Shown here piece after piece: positions 1-8,030 of a stretch of 64,000 bases of DNA. Source of the DNA: Chromobacterium haemolyticum. Lineage in GTDB: Bacteria; Pseudomonadota; Gammaproteobacteria; Burkholderiales; Chromobacteriaceae. The notes under the pieces were generated by a model. It was not told the origin of the DNA. It searched no databases and saw only the letters and a program-made list of their open reading frames with translations. Position 1 is the first letter of the stretch. Every line of letters starts with the position of its first letter. Position numbers and translations under genes: made by a program. Location: positions 62,001-126,000 of the forward strand of contig NZ_MUKU01000005.1 in the NCBI RefSeq assembly GCF_002081825.1, given 5' to 3'.

Positions 1-64
1 GAGTGCTGCCGCCGCCGTTTTTCCAGGGGCTGGGCGGGCAGTCTTGCAGGCGGATGAGCGTCAT
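1..64 (-). CDS. hutD: HutD-family protein, N-terminus only (runs off the window)
   Basis: The first 21 codons of a minus-strand gene that continues beyond base 1. Translation from the ATG at 64 gives a start followed by PWKNGGGST at about residues 13-21. That Trp-Lys-Asn-Gly-Gly-Gly motif opens HutD/Ves proteins, which are cupin-fold proteins of unclear function found in histidine-utilisation operons. The start lies only 8 bases after the gltS stop codon and a GAGG ribosome binding site overlaps that stop, so it is the next gene of the iclR-hutG-gltS-hutD unit. Only the N-terminus is visible, so integrity of the gene cannot be judged. Confidence 0.75.
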   Translation of the reverse strand, partial: MTLIRLQDCPPSPWKNGGGST

Positions 65-72
65 GGCGGGCC

Positions 73-1278
73 TCAATGCAGGTAGTTGATGATCCAGGCG
101 TGGAAGGGAATCGCCACCAAGTCTATCAGCACCGCGCCGCACAGCGGGATGATCAGGAAGGCCTTGTACGAGGTGGCGCCGTGCTTCTGGCACACCGCGC
201 TCATATTGGCCACCGCGTTGGGCGTGGCGCCCAGGCCGTGCCCCATCAGGCCGGCGCACATCACCGCCGCGTCGTAGTTCTTGCCTAGCAGGCGGAAGGC
301 GATGAAGACGCTGATCGCCATCAGCGCGATCACCTGCAAGGACAGCACGCCCAAGAGCGGTAGCGCCAGATCGTACAGCTCCCAGATCTTCAAACTCATC
401 ATCGCCATGGTCAGGAAGATGCCCAGAGAAATGTCCGCAATGGCGTCGATGGCCGGGCTATTGAGCCGGACCAGCCGCGCGCGGTCGTTCAGATTGCGGA
501 ACACGATGGCGGCGAACATGGCGCCGACATAGGCGGGCAGCACGAAGTCCCAGCGTTGTTGCACTTGATTGGCGAGCAAGGTGCCGGCGGTCATCAAAAC
601 CAATATCAGGCCCATGGAGGAGATCAGGGAGTCGCTGTTGACGGTAATGTTGGCTTCGTGGTCGTGATAAGCTGGTGCTTGCATGGCGCTGGCCTCGGTC
701 TGGATCGGCAATTGGTGGCGGCGGATCAGCCAGCTGGCCAGTGGTCCGCCCAGCACGCCGCCGGCGATCAGGCCGAAGGTGGCGGAGGCCAGCGCCACCG
801 CGGTGGCGCCCTGGGTGCCGAGTTGCTCCGCCATCGGGCCGAAGGCCGCCGCCGCGCCGTGGCCGCCCTCCAACGACACCCCGCCCGCCATCACGCCCAG
901 CGTCGGATCCAGGCCGAACATGGCCGCCGCGCTGGCGCCGAATACGTTCTGGAACACCGCCAGCGCCCAGCAGATGCCCAGATAGATCAGCAGAGTGCTG
1001 CCGCCGGTGCGCAGCAGCGCCAGGCTGCCGCCTATGCCCACCGTGGTGAAGAAAGCCACCATGAAGGGGGTTTGCAAGGTGGTGTCGAAGCTGACGGCGG
1101 CGATGCCGCTCTCGCGCAGCAGCAAGACGGCGATGGAGACGGCGAATCCGCCTATCACCGGGGCCGGGATGCAGAAGCGTTCGAAGAAGCGCACGTGGCG
1201 CTTTAGCCGGTAGCCGGCCAGCAGGGCCGTCACCGCCAGCGCGGTGGTGGCGATCAAATCCAGTTTCCATTGCTGCAT
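73..1278 (-). CDS. gltS: Sodium/glutamate symporter GltS
   Basis: A 401-residue, very hydrophobic inner-membrane protein with the length and overall pattern of GltS, the Na+-coupled L-glutamate permease. The N-terminus (MQQWKLDLIATTALAVTALL) leads into the first of about ten membrane segments, and glycine-rich half-membrane loops (around GGVSLEGGHGAAAAFGP and CAGLMGHGLGATPNA) occur twice, as expected for the two inverted repeats of this family. It sits between hutG and hutD. Glutamate is the end product of histidine breakdown, so a glutamate carrier in this operon fits, although whether it mainly imports is known only from the family. The start is the first ATG, 76 bases after the hutG stop. 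Confidence 0.92.
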   Translation of the reverse strand: MQQWKLDLIATTALAVTALLAGYRLKRHVRFFERFCIPAPVIGGFAVSIAVLLLRESGIAAVSFDTTLQTPFMVAFFTTVGIGGSLALLRTGGSTLLIYLGICWALAVFQNVFGASAAAMFGLDPTLGVMAGGVSLEGGHGAAAAFGPMAEQLGTQGATAVALASATFGLIAGGVLGGPLASWLIRRHQLPIQTEASAMQAPAYHDHEANITVNSDSLISSMGLILVLMTAGTLLANQVQQRWDFVLPAYVGAMFAAIVFRNLNDRARLVRLNSPAIDAIADISLGIFLTMAMMSLKIWELYDLALPLLGVLSLQVIALMAISVFIAFRLLGKNYDAAVMCAGLMGHGLGATPNAVANMSAVCQKHGATSYKAFLIIPLCGAVLIDLVAIPFHAWIINYLH

Positions 1279-1354
1279 GGGTTTCTCCTTTGCAAAAGTG
1301 CGGCTTGCCGCTGTGTCGCGGCTTGTTGCGCCAAGCCTTGGGCCTGGCGGGTAT

Positions 1355-2296
1355 TTAGATTGGCTTCGTCAGCCGGTGTATCAGCCGCGCGGCCGTCCGC
1401 GCGGTCAGTTGGTCCTGATCCAGTTCCGGGTTCAGTTCAGCGATATCGGCCAGCCGCAATTTGCCGCTGGCGCGGATGACGTCGATCAGCGTTTCCAGCG
1501 TGGCCAAGGGCACGCCCAGCGCCGCCGGCGCGCTGACGCCGGGCGCTTGCGACGCCGGCAGCGCGTCCAGGTCTATGGTCAGGTACAGGCAGTCGCAGGG
1601 CGCGATGAAGTCCCGCAGCTTTTGCAGCGGCTGTTCCAGCCGCCACGGCTGCAACTCCTCGTCGAACAGCAGTTGGGCGTCCAATTGTTGGGCGGTGGCG
1701 AACAGCGCGGCGGTATTGGCGGTTTCCGCCACGCCGGCGCACAAGTAATGAAAGGGCCAGCCGCGTTGCTCGCAGTCGGCGGCGATCTGGGCGAAGGGGG
1801 TGCCGGAGGAGGCGAGCGGGCTTTGGCGCAGGTCCAGGTGGGCGTCGATGTTGACGATGCCGACGCGCGGCGCGCGCCCGGCGGTTTCCAGGTGCCGGGC
1901 CAGCCCAAGGAAGCTGCCGTAAGCCACCTCGTGGCCGCCGCCGAGCACGATGGGGAACTGTCCGGCGTCCAAGAGGCCGGCCACCTGCCGGCCCAGTTCG
2001 ACCTGAGCGGCCTCCAGCTCGTCGTCCAAGCAATGGACGTCGCCGGCGTCGTAGGCGGTTTGCGGCTGATGCCAAGCCAGGTTGGCCAGCGCCCGGCGGA
2101 TGGCGCTCGGCGCTCCGGCCGCGCCCGGGCGGCCCTGGTTGCGGCGCACGCCGGCGTCGCAGGCAAAGCCCAGCAGGGCGAAGCCGGCGGCGGCGCCGGG
2201 CTGCCATGGGTGCACGCGTTGATGCCAGCGGCGCGCCAGTTCGCCTTCGGCGTCGGTGCGGCCGCTCCAGGCCGCGGGAGGAGTATGTAGCGTCAT
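1355..2296 (-). CDS. hutG: Formimidoylglutamase (HutG)
   Basis: A 313-residue arginase/agmatinase-superfamily enzyme. The binuclear manganese ligands are present in order: GGGHE at 119-123, NIDAHLDLR at 149-157 and DLDALP at 242-247. In the Hut pathway this family hydrolyses N-formimidoyl-L-glutamate to L-glutamate and formamide in the cytoplasm. The neighbours gltS and hutD make formimidoylglutamase much more likely than agmatinase or arginase. It follows the iclR-type regulator by 25 bases and precedes gltS, so the genes are probably cotranscribed. The other hut genes (hutH, hutU, hutI) are not in this window. Confidence 0.9.
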   Translation of the reverse strand: MTLHTPPAAWSGRTDAEGELARRWHQRVHPWQPGAAAGFALLGFACDAGVRRNQGRPGAAGAPSAIRRALANLAWHQPQTAYDAGDVHCLDDELEAAQVELGRQVAGLLDAGQFPIVLGGGHEVAYGSFLGLARHLETAGRAPRVGIVNIDAHLDLRQSPLASSGTPFAQIAADCEQRGWPFHYLCAGVAETANTAALFATAQQLDAQLLFDEELQPWRLEQPLQKLRDFIAPCDCLYLTIDLDALPASQAPGVSAPAALGVPLATLETLIDVIRASGKLRLADIAELNPELDQDQLTARTAARLIHRLTKPI

Positions 2297-2321
2297 GCTC
2301 GGTCTTTCGGTGTCGGGCCGC

Positions 2322-3050
2322 TCAGTCGCAGCCCAAGTAAGCGCTGATGTTGCGCGCGGCCTGGCGGGTTTGCTCCACCAGTTGGGCGCGGCGTTGGGCG
2401 CGTCCGGAGGGCGCCATCAGCGTCAGGGCGCCCAGCAATTTGCGCCGGCCCTGCAGCAAGGGGGCGCTGACACCCCAGATGCCGGGGTCGATGGCGCTGT
2501 CGCTGGTGGCGTAGCCTTGGCGGCGCACCTCGGCCAGGGCCTGGCGCAAGGTTTCGTGTTCCTCCGGCGGCAGCATGCTGTCCAGGGAGGCCTGGCTTTG
2601 CGTTGCCGGCATGAAGGCCAACAAGGCCAGCGCCGACGCCCCGCGCGCCAGCGGCTGCCCCTTGCCGGCGGCGAAGGCGCAGCGCAGCGTCTGCTGGCTC
2701 TCCATCATTTCAATGCAAATCACCTGTTGGCGGGTGGCCACCATCAAGGCCACGGTTTCATTGCTCAGCCGCGCCAGACGCTGCATTTCCGGACGTGCTT
2801 GCGCCGCCAGCGTGTTGTGTTGCTGAAACCCCATCGCCAACTGCAGGCCCAGCGGGCCGGCGTGGTAGGCGCCGTCCTCGCCGGGCTGCAGCAGGCCCCA
2901 CTGGCTCAGATGGGTGAGCTGGCGGTATAGCGTGGACGGCGGCAAGGCCAGCCGCCGCGCCATTTCCTTGGCGCTCAGCGGCTGGGGCGAGGCCGCCACC
3001 AGCTGCAGGGTTTGCAACAGACGATCGGAGGAAGAGCTGAGGGTGGGCAT
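2322..3050 (-). CDS. IclR-family transcriptional regulator
   Basis: A 242-residue DNA-binding regulator. Residues about 8-65 form the winged helix-turn-helix (LSAKEMARRLALPPSTLYRQ), and the rest is the IclR-type effector-binding domain with a typical C-terminal region ending in RNISAYLGCD. It is the promoter-proximal gene of the hutG-gltS-hutD unit, which suggests it controls that operon and itself. The commonest Hut regulator is the GntR-type HutC, so an IclR-type protein here is unusual or additional. A candidate operator lies about 100 bases upstream. The effector is not predictable from sequence; histidine-pathway intermediates or glutamate are guesses. Confidence 0.85.
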   Translation of the reverse strand: MPTLSSSSDRLLQTLQLVAASPQPLSAKEMARRLALPPSTLYRQLTHLSQWGLLQPGEDGAYHAGPLGLQLAMGFQQHNTLAAQARPEMQRLARLSNETVALMVATRQQVICIEMMESQQTLRCAFAAGKGQPLARGASALALLAFMPATQSQASLDSMLPPEEHETLRQALAEVRRQGYATSDSAIDPGIWGVSAPLLQGRRKLLGALTLMAPSGRAQRRAQLVEQTRQAARNISAYLGCD

Positions 3051-3354
3051 GTTCAGTCCTTATTAGGATTTTCTAACCTTATCTATTGCGACTGTCGCGA
3101 AGAAGTCTGGTTTCTCATATGGCGGTAATTGTCTGGAGATTTTTGTTTTTCATTCCCGTATTGCGGGAAATGCGGCTTTGGATGGAGAGCGGGGGCGGCT
3201 GGCGCGGACCGGCGGGCATGGTTTACACTGCCGGCCTGTATCCGCTATGGATGAAAGAGAAGCCGTTCCCTCTAGGCGAGGCGGCGACGACGCGGACACG
3301 CCGGCTTTGATACGGATTCAAGGCCCGCCCGCAAAACGAAAGAAAGGAGGTTGT
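3051..3354. other. Intergenic region between iclR and the ABC-F leader
   Basis: About 300 bases holding the divergent control region for the leftward iclR-hut operon and the rightward ABC-F gene. The left half is relatively AT-rich. It contains TTAG-GATTTT-CTAA near the iclR start and the TTCCCG/CGGGAA palindrome listed separately. Reading frames through 3178-3354 have no family resemblance and I do not call them. Confidence 0.5.
3153..3169. promoter_or_regulatory. Candidate operator palindrome upstream of the iclR-hut operon
   Basis: TTCCCG and CGGGAA form 6-bp perfect arms separated by TATTG. It lies about 100 bases upstream of the iclR start in an AT-rich stretch. Size and position suit a binding site for the adjacent regulator, but this is inference from symmetry alone. 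Confidence 0.35.
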
Positions 3355-3441
3355 ATGGTTCAGTTTGCGCGCCCAGAAATGTTGGCTCGCTTGTATGGCA
3401 CATTTGCCGGCTCTTGCCCGAGTTCCATCGCGCTGCGATAA
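3355..3441 (+). CDS. Possible 28-residue leader peptide upstream of the ABC-F gene
   Basis: A short reading frame (starts MVQFARPEMLARLYG, 28 codons, stop TAA) preceded by an exceptionally good ribosome binding site, AAAGGAGG, 4 bases before the ATG. It ends 126 bases before the ABC-F start, and the interval is filled by small hairpins. Strong-SD leader peptides followed by hairpins are known to control several antibiotic-response ABC-F genes by attenuation, so this may be a regulatory upstream ORF. The peptide matches no family I know, and chance occurrence is possible. Confidence 0.35.
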   Translation: MVQFARPEMLARLYGTFAGSCPSSIALR

Positions 3442-3470
3442 CCGGGTCGGAGCAAAGCCACTCTTCACTT

Positions 3471-3547
3471 CGAGTTTTACTCGCCGAGTCTTTAGCCGAC
3501 TCCCATGTTGTCGCCAGCGCTCCTGTTGACAGGGACTATCACGTCCC
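3471..3547 (+). promoter_or_regulatory. Structured leader with three short hairpins before the ABC-F gene
   Basis: Three adjacent stem-loops can be read directly: CGAG-TTTTA-CTCG (3471-3483), GAGTC-TTTAGCC-GACTC (3486-3502) and GGGAC-TATCAC-GTCCC (3532-3547). The last ends 20 bases before the ABC-F start codon. Together with the upstream small reading frame this looks like a translation-coupled control region; no mechanism can be proven from sequence. Confidence 0.35.
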
Positions 3548-3567
3548 AAAGAAACGAGAGCAAGAGC

Positions 3568-5283
3568 ATGACAACCCTGATTTCCGCGCAATCCTTGCAA
3601 CTGGACGCCGGCCACGGCCCGCTGTTCCAGGACCTTTCCTTTACCGTAAAACTGGGCGACCGCATCGGCCTGCTGGGCCATAACGGCTGCGGCAAGAGCA
3701 GCCTGCTCGGCGTGCTGGCCGGCCAGCGCGAAGCCAACGCCGGCACGGTGCAATACGCCGGCCTGTGCCGGCTGCAATACGTGGAGCAACATCTGCCGCC
3801 GCGGTTGGCGGGCTTAAGCGCGCGCGCGGCGCTGCTGGAGGCGGTGGATCGCCAGCCGGAGCAGCACTGGCGGGTGGACAGCCTGCTGGACGAGCTGGAA
3901 TTGTCGGCCGCGGCCGACACCCCGGCGGCCAGCCTCAGCGGCGGCCAGCATACTCGGCTGTTGTTGGGGCGGGCGGTGCTGCGCCAGCCCAATCTGCTGT
4001 TGCTGGACGAACCCAGCAACCATCTGGACCTGCCGTCCTTGCTGTGGCTGGAAGACTTTCTGCGCCGCTGGCAGGGCGGTTTTATCCTGGTGTCCCATGA
4101 CGCGCGACTGTTGGACGCGGTGACTTCGCACAGCTGGATTCTGCGCGACCAGCGCTTGTACCGCTTTGAACTGCCGTGCAGCCGGGCGCGGACCGCGCTG
4201 GCGGAGGCCGATGCCGCCGCTCGCGCGCGCCATGCCGGCGAGCAGAAGGAGATCGACCGCCTGAACGCCAGCAGCAAGCGCCTGGCGATCTGGGGCCGCG
4301 AGCACGACAATGAAAAACTGGTGCGCAAGGCCAAGTCCATGCAGAAGCGGGTGGAGAGGCTGAAGGAGGAGCAGGCCTTCGTCAGCCGCGGCAGCCCATG
4401 GCGCTTGCGGCTGCAAGGCCAACCCTTGGCGGCGGACCGCTTGCAGGCCTTCGAAGGCTTGCAGGTGCGCGCCGCGCCCGGCCTGCCGACGCTGTTCGAG
4501 GCCGATGAGTTGAGCTTGCGCAGCGGAGACAAAGTCGCCCTGCTCGGCGCCAACGGCGCGGGCAAGTCCTCTTTGCTGAGCCAGTGTTGGCGGGACTGGC
4601 GGCAAGGCGAGGCCGGCGCCGGTTGGCGGCCGCACCCGGCGGCGAGTATCGCTTATTACGATCAGTCGCTGCATCAGTTGGACGACCTCGCCTCCTTGTC
4701 GGACGCGCTGTATCCGTTCGCGCCGCTGAGCGACGCGGAGCGGCGCCAGGCGCTGATCTCCGCCGGTTTCGCCTATGCGCGCCATGGCCAGACCGTGGCC
4801 ACCCTCAGCGGCGGCGAGCGCGCGCGGCTGCTGTTCCTGGCCTTGTCGCTGGCCAGCTATCACTTGTTGTGGCTGGACGAGCCGACCAACCATCTGGATC
4901 TGGACGGCAAGCGCGAGCTGGCGGAAGAACTGGCCGGTTTCGCCGGCGGCTTCCTGCTGGTCTCGCACGACCGTGAGCTGATCGAGCGATCGTGCAATCG
5001 CTTCTGGGTGCTCGACGACGGCCGGTTGCGCGAATGGCCGGACGCCGCCAGCGCCTATGCCCAGCTGTTCACCCCGTCGGCCGTCACGGCCGTGGTAGAG
5101 CCGCCGCTTGAGGCCGGCGACACGCCCGCGGCGAACGGCGCGGAGCGGCAGTTGGAGCGCTTGTATCAGCTGGAGGCGCTGCTGAGCGCGGACCTGGCGC
5201 GCAAGCCCAAGCATCAGAAGCCGCAATTGCAGCAGCAATGGCGGCGGGAGATGGGCGCCTTGGAACGGGAGCTAGGCTTATAA
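3568..5283 (+). CDS. ABC-F family ATPase (ribosome-associated)
   Basis: A 571-residue protein with two ABC ATPase domains and no membrane segments, the layout of ABC-F translation factors and antibiotic-protection proteins. Domain 1 has Walker A GHNGCGKS at 37-44, signature LSGGQ and Walker B LLLLDEPSNHLD. A charged linker (about 200-275, rich in Arg, Lys and Glu) matches the P-site-tRNA interaction linker. Domain 2 has GANGAGKS near 328, LSGGE and LLWLDEPTNHLD. I use the ATG giving MTTLISAQSL rather than an upstream ATG at 3505, because the ABC fold begins there. A second ABC-F gene (yheS) lies at 56292, and this one is clearly different from it. Subfamily is uncertain; a housekeeping or a resistance role are both possible. 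Confidence 0.85.
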   Translation: MTTLISAQSLQLDAGHGPLFQDLSFTVKLGDRIGLLGHNGCGKSSLLGVLAGQREANAGTVQYAGLCRLQYVEQHLPPRLAGLSARAALLEAVDRQPEQHWRVDSLLDELELSAAADTPAASLSGGQHTRLLLGRAVLRQPNLLLLDEPSNHLDLPSLLWLEDFLRRWQGGFILVSHDARLLDAVTSHSWILRDQRLYRFELPCSRARTALAEADAAARARHAGEQKEIDRLNASSKRLAIWGREHDNEKLVRKAKSMQKRVERLKEEQAFVSRGSPWRLRLQGQPLAADRLQAFEGLQVRAAPGLPTLFEADELSLRSGDKVALLGANGAGKSSLLSQCWRDWRQGEAGAGWRPHPAASIAYYDQSLHQLDDLASLSDALYPFAPLSDAERRQALISAGFAYARHGQTVATLSGGERARLLFLALSLASYHLLWLDEPTNHLDLDGKRELAEELAGFAGGFLLVSHDRELIERSCNRFWVLDDGRLREWPDAASAYAQLFTPSAVTAVVEPPLEAGDTPAANGAERQLERLYQLEALLSADLARKPKHQKPQLQQQWRREMGALERELGL

Positions 5284-5289
5284 CGCGAA

Positions 5290-5312
5290 GGGCGGCGTTA
5301 AAAACGCCGCCC
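5290..5312 (+). terminator. Hairpin downstream of the ABC-F gene
   Basis: Perfect 10-bp arms GGGCGGCGTT and AACGCCGCCC with an AAA loop, starting 7 bases after the stop codon. There is no clear U-tract after it, so it may be a weak or Rho-assisted terminator, or only an mRNA-stabilising 3' end. Confidence 0.5.
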
Positions 5313-5436
5313 GTTCGTCGCCCGTTCGGCCGTTTCGTCCATCGCCCTGGGCGTTTCGTCGCAAGCCGCTATCGGCCGCGTTTGGCGCTGGCTACAGTGA
5401 GCAGCGTTAACCACAACGCATCACTAGGAGCTAAAC

Positions 5437-5739
5437 ATGGACCGGGAAAAACACGCGGAAGCTTTGGACGGACTGAGCGGCGTCAAGCACAAGATCGCCA
5501 TTTACTGGCGGCTTTATGTAGACTGGCTGACCGGGCTCGGCTGGGGGCGGCTGGCGCTGATCTCGCTGCTGGCCTTGATTTTGAGCGGCGTGCTGGCGTT
5601 GAGCGGTGCCGTGGTTTTTTTGATACTGATGTCCTTCCTGGTCAAGGCCTGCGTTGCGCCGAAACCGTCGAAACCGGCGGCGCTGACGGAGAGGACCGAG
5701 GAAGAAATGAAGCAAGACCGGGGGGCGTATCATGGATAG
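5437..5739 (+). CDS. Small membrane protein, duplicate of the kinase N-terminus
   Basis: A 100-residue protein with a hydrophilic N-terminus (MDREKHAEALDGLSGVKHKI), a segment IYWRLYVDWLTGLGWGRLAL and two hydrophobic stretches (about 40-70), then a charged tail. Its first ~50 residues align directly with the first 50 of the following histidine kinase (MDRQRHAEALAG and IYWWLFFDWLAIVGWGRLLL). It is therefore probably a paralogous copy of that sensor's membrane module without the kinase domain. The two genes overlap by 8 bases (ATGGATAG), implying translational coupling. A role as a partner or modulator of the sensor is inference; no enzymatic domain is visible. Confidence 0.75.
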   Translation: MDREKHAEALDGLSGVKHKIAIYWRLYVDWLTGLGWGRLALISLLALILSGVLALSGAVVFLILMSFLVKACVAPKPSKPAALTERTEEEMKQDRGAYHG

Positions 5740-6637
5740 GCAAAGACATGCGGAGGCGCTGGCGGGCATTGACCTCGTCAGCCACAAGGCCTCCATCTAC
5801 TGGTGGCTGTTTTTCGATTGGCTGGCCATCGTAGGCTGGGGGCGGCTGCTGCTGATCTGCTTCCTGGGGCTGATCATGGGCGGCATCATCGGCGTGCCGG
5901 TGCTGGCCTTTTTCCTGGGCGTGGCTGTCTGCGTCGTCAAGATCGTGGCCGGCGGCAAGCGTCGGGCGGAGCTGCGCGCGGACGAGGCGGTGGTTCGCAG
6001 CCAGCAGGCGGAGGAACTGGCCGAGGTGGAGGCGCTGCAACGCCAGTTGGCGGAAGCGCGGATGGGAGCGCTGCAGGCGCAGATCGAGCCGCACTTCCTG
6101 TTCAACACTTTGTCCTCGGTATGCCAATTGATGGAAACCGCGCCGGAGCGCGCCTTGCTGATGCAGAAGGCGCTGATCCGCTACCTGCGCTCCTCGCTGC
6201 CGGAGTGGAGGGAATCTCCGGCGGAAACCAGCTTGGGCCAGCAACTGGAGCTGTCGCGCGCTTATCTGGACATCATGCAGTTGCGCATGGAGGACCGGTT
6301 GCGGGTGAGGCTGGAGGTGCCGGAGTCGCTGCTGGACGCGCGCTTTCCGGTGATGATGCTGCAAACCCTGGTGGAGAACGCCATCAAGCACGGCCTGGAG
6401 CCCAAGGCCGAGGGCGGCGACATCGTCATCGGCGCCAAGGTGTTGACCGGCGAATTATTGGTGTCGGTGAGCGACAGCGGCGTCGGTTTTCCGGAGCAGC
6501 CGGGGCAGGGAATGGGGTTGAGCAATATCCGCGAGCGGCTGGCCATGTTGCACGGCGAGCGCGCACATTTGCTGCTGGAAGTGTTGCCGGAGGGCGGCAC
6601 CCGCGCCACCATAGCCTTGCCGTTCGCGCTGGTGTGA
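5732..6637 (+). CDS. LytS/AlgZ-type sensor histidine kinase
   Basis: A 301-residue membrane-bound kinase. Two N-terminal hydrophobic segments (about 23-70) are followed by a short coiled coil (about 75-112), then the His_kinase domain with the phosphoacceptor in QIEPHFLFNTL (His121). The ATPase N-box is LVENAIKHG and the G boxes are SDSGVGF and GMGLSNIRERL. This is the LytS/YehU/AlgZ layout, which lacks the usual HisKA helices. It sits directly before a LytTR response regulator, its obvious partner. There is no extracytoplasmic sensor domain, so the signal is probably membrane-related or supplied by the small paralogue upstream; that is inference. Confidence 0.88.
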   Translation: MDRQRHAEALAGIDLVSHKASIYWWLFFDWLAIVGWGRLLLICFLGLIMGGIIGVPVLAFFLGVAVCVVKIVAGGKRRAELRADEAVVRSQQAEELAEVEALQRQLAEARMGALQAQIEPHFLFNTLSSVCQLMETAPERALLMQKALIRYLRSSLPEWRESPAETSLGQQLELSRAYLDIMQLRMEDRLRVRLEVPESLLDARFPVMMLQTLVENAIKHGLEPKAEGGDIVIGAKVLTGELLVSVSDSGVGFPEQPGQGMGLSNIRERLAMLHGERAHLLLEVLPEGGTRATIALPFALV

Positions 6638-6666
6638 GCGGTTAGCCTGGCGGAGGACAGCGATTG

Positions 6667-7419
6667 ATGACGAAACTAAGCGCGGTGATTGCCGACGACG
6701 AGCGCCTGATGCGCGAGCAACTGCGCATGGCCTTGCAGAGAGTGTGGCCGGAGTTGAGGATAACGGCCGAGGCCCACGATGGCGCCGAGGCGGTGGAACG
6801 GGTGCGCGAGCACCGGCCGGACCTCGCCTTCCTGGACATCACCATGCCGGTGCAGAACGGCATCGCCGCCGCGATGGAGATCGACGGCCTGTGTCCGGTG
6901 GTGTTCGTCACCGCCTACGACCAGTACGCGATCAAGGCCTTTGAGGAAGGCGCGGTGGACTATCTGCTCAAGCCGGTGGAGGACGAGCGGCTGTTGCGCA
7001 CGCGTCAGCGCTGGGAACAACGGCAATTGACGCTGCCGTCTCACTGGCAGGCCTCCTTGCAGCAGTTGAGCCGCCAACTGGCGCGGCCGGACTATCTGCG
7101 TTGGATCAAGGCCTCGGTGGGCAACAGCCTGCGCATGATCAGCACCGGCGAGGTGTTGTTCTTTCAGTCCGACGAAAAATACACCCGGGTGCAGACCGTC
7201 GGTTGCGAGGCCTTGATCCGCATGCCGATCAAGGAGCTGTTGCAGGCGCTGGACCCGGACGAATTCTGGCAGATTCACCGCTCCACCCTGGTGCGGGTGG
7301 ACGCCATCGAACAAATCAAGCGCGACGACGGCCAACGCGGCCTGCTGCTGCAATTGCGCGGCTATGCGGAGCCGCTGGAAGTCAGCCGCAGCTACGCCCA
7401 TCTATTCCAGCGTATGTGA
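6667..7419 (+). CDS. LytTR-family response regulator
   Basis: A 250-residue regulator. Residues 1-115 form a receiver domain with the acidic pocket IADDE (9-12), phosphoacceptor Asp57 in LAFLDITMP, and Lys102 in DYLLKP. Residues about 145-250 form a LytTR DNA-binding domain, with landmarks FFQSDEKYTRV, IHRSTLVRV and a C-terminal VSRSYAHLF. It lies 29 bases after the LytS-type kinase, and GGAGG precedes the start at good spacing. I use the ATG rather than the adjacent in-frame TTG at 6664. LytTR proteins usually bind paired direct repeats near their targets; no target is obvious in this window. Confidence 0.9.
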   Translation: MTKLSAVIADDERLMREQLRMALQRVWPELRITAEAHDGAEAVERVREHRPDLAFLDITMPVQNGIAAAMEIDGLCPVVFVTAYDQYAIKAFEEGAVDYLLKPVEDERLLRTRQRWEQRQLTLPSHWQASLQQLSRQLARPDYLRWIKASVGNSLRMISTGEVLFFQSDEKYTRVQTVGCEALIRMPIKELLQALDPDEFWQIHRSTLVRVDAIEQIKRDDGQRGLLLQLRGYAEPLEVSRSYAHLFQRM

Positions 7420-7482
7420 ATGGGTCGTCGCAGCCGGCATGAAAGCTGCTTGTCCTTGCCCATGATTCAATGGGAGACCGAA

Positions 7483-7992
7483 ATGATATGCATCAGACTC
7501 GCACCGGCGCTGGCGGCCGGCGATTACTCGCGCTTGAGCGTTTTGCTGGCGGACAGCGTGGCCGGCGGCGCTTCGGTGGGTTTTCTCGCGCCCTTGCCGG
7601 TGGCGGAGGCTGCCGCGTATTGGGCGCAGGTGGATGCGCTGCTGGGCGCGGGCTTGCAATTATGGCTGGCGGAGGAGGACGAGGCGTTGTTGGGCTGTGT
7701 GCAGTTGGCGCCTTGTCAGCGTGGCAATGGCCGTCACCGCGCCGAGGTGCAGAAACTGCTGGTGCATTCCGCTTGCCGCGGCCGCGGCGTGGCGCGCCAA
7801 TTGATGGCGACGCTGGAAGATCATGCACACAAACAGGGCATCCGCCTGTTGGTATTGGACACCGAGGCCGGCTCCGGCGCGGAAGAGGTCTACCGCAAGC
7901 TGGGCTGGAGCAAGAGCGGGGAGATACCGGATTACGCCGCCAGCCCCGACGGGCGGCTGCATCCCACCGCCTATTACTTCAAGCGTTTGTGA
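7483..7992 (+). CDS. GNAT-family N-acetyltransferase
   Basis: A 169-residue acetyltransferase of the GCN5-related fold. The acetyl-CoA-binding signature is visible as VQKLLVHSACRGRGVARQLM (Q/R-x-x-G-x-G/A), followed by the beta5-alpha4 region with LLVLDTEAGSGAEEVYRKLGW. The substrate is not predictable. I use the ATG at 7483, which has GGGAG 8 bases upstream and gives the expected N-terminal beta strand; longer forms starting at 7420 or 7462 add unmatched sequence. It lies downstream of the LytTR regulator in the same direction and may be read from the same transcript. Confidence 0.85.
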   Translation: MICIRLAPALAAGDYSRLSVLLADSVAGGASVGFLAPLPVAEAAAYWAQVDALLGAGLQLWLAEEDEALLGCVQLAPCQRGNGRHRAEVQKLLVHSACRGRGVARQLMATLEDHAHKQGIRLLVLDTEAGSGAEEVYRKLGWSKSGEIPDYAASPDGRLHPTAYYFKRL

Positions 7993-8030
7993 TGCGCCGG
8001 GGAGTGTTCGCCAGCGCCATCATGGGGTGT

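Noticed and set aside
3526-3554. TTGACA at 3526-3531 as a -35 promoter element of the ABC-F gene
   Set aside because: At the correct spacing the sequence is AAGAAA-like with no acceptable -10 hexamer, and the site lies within a leader hairpin.
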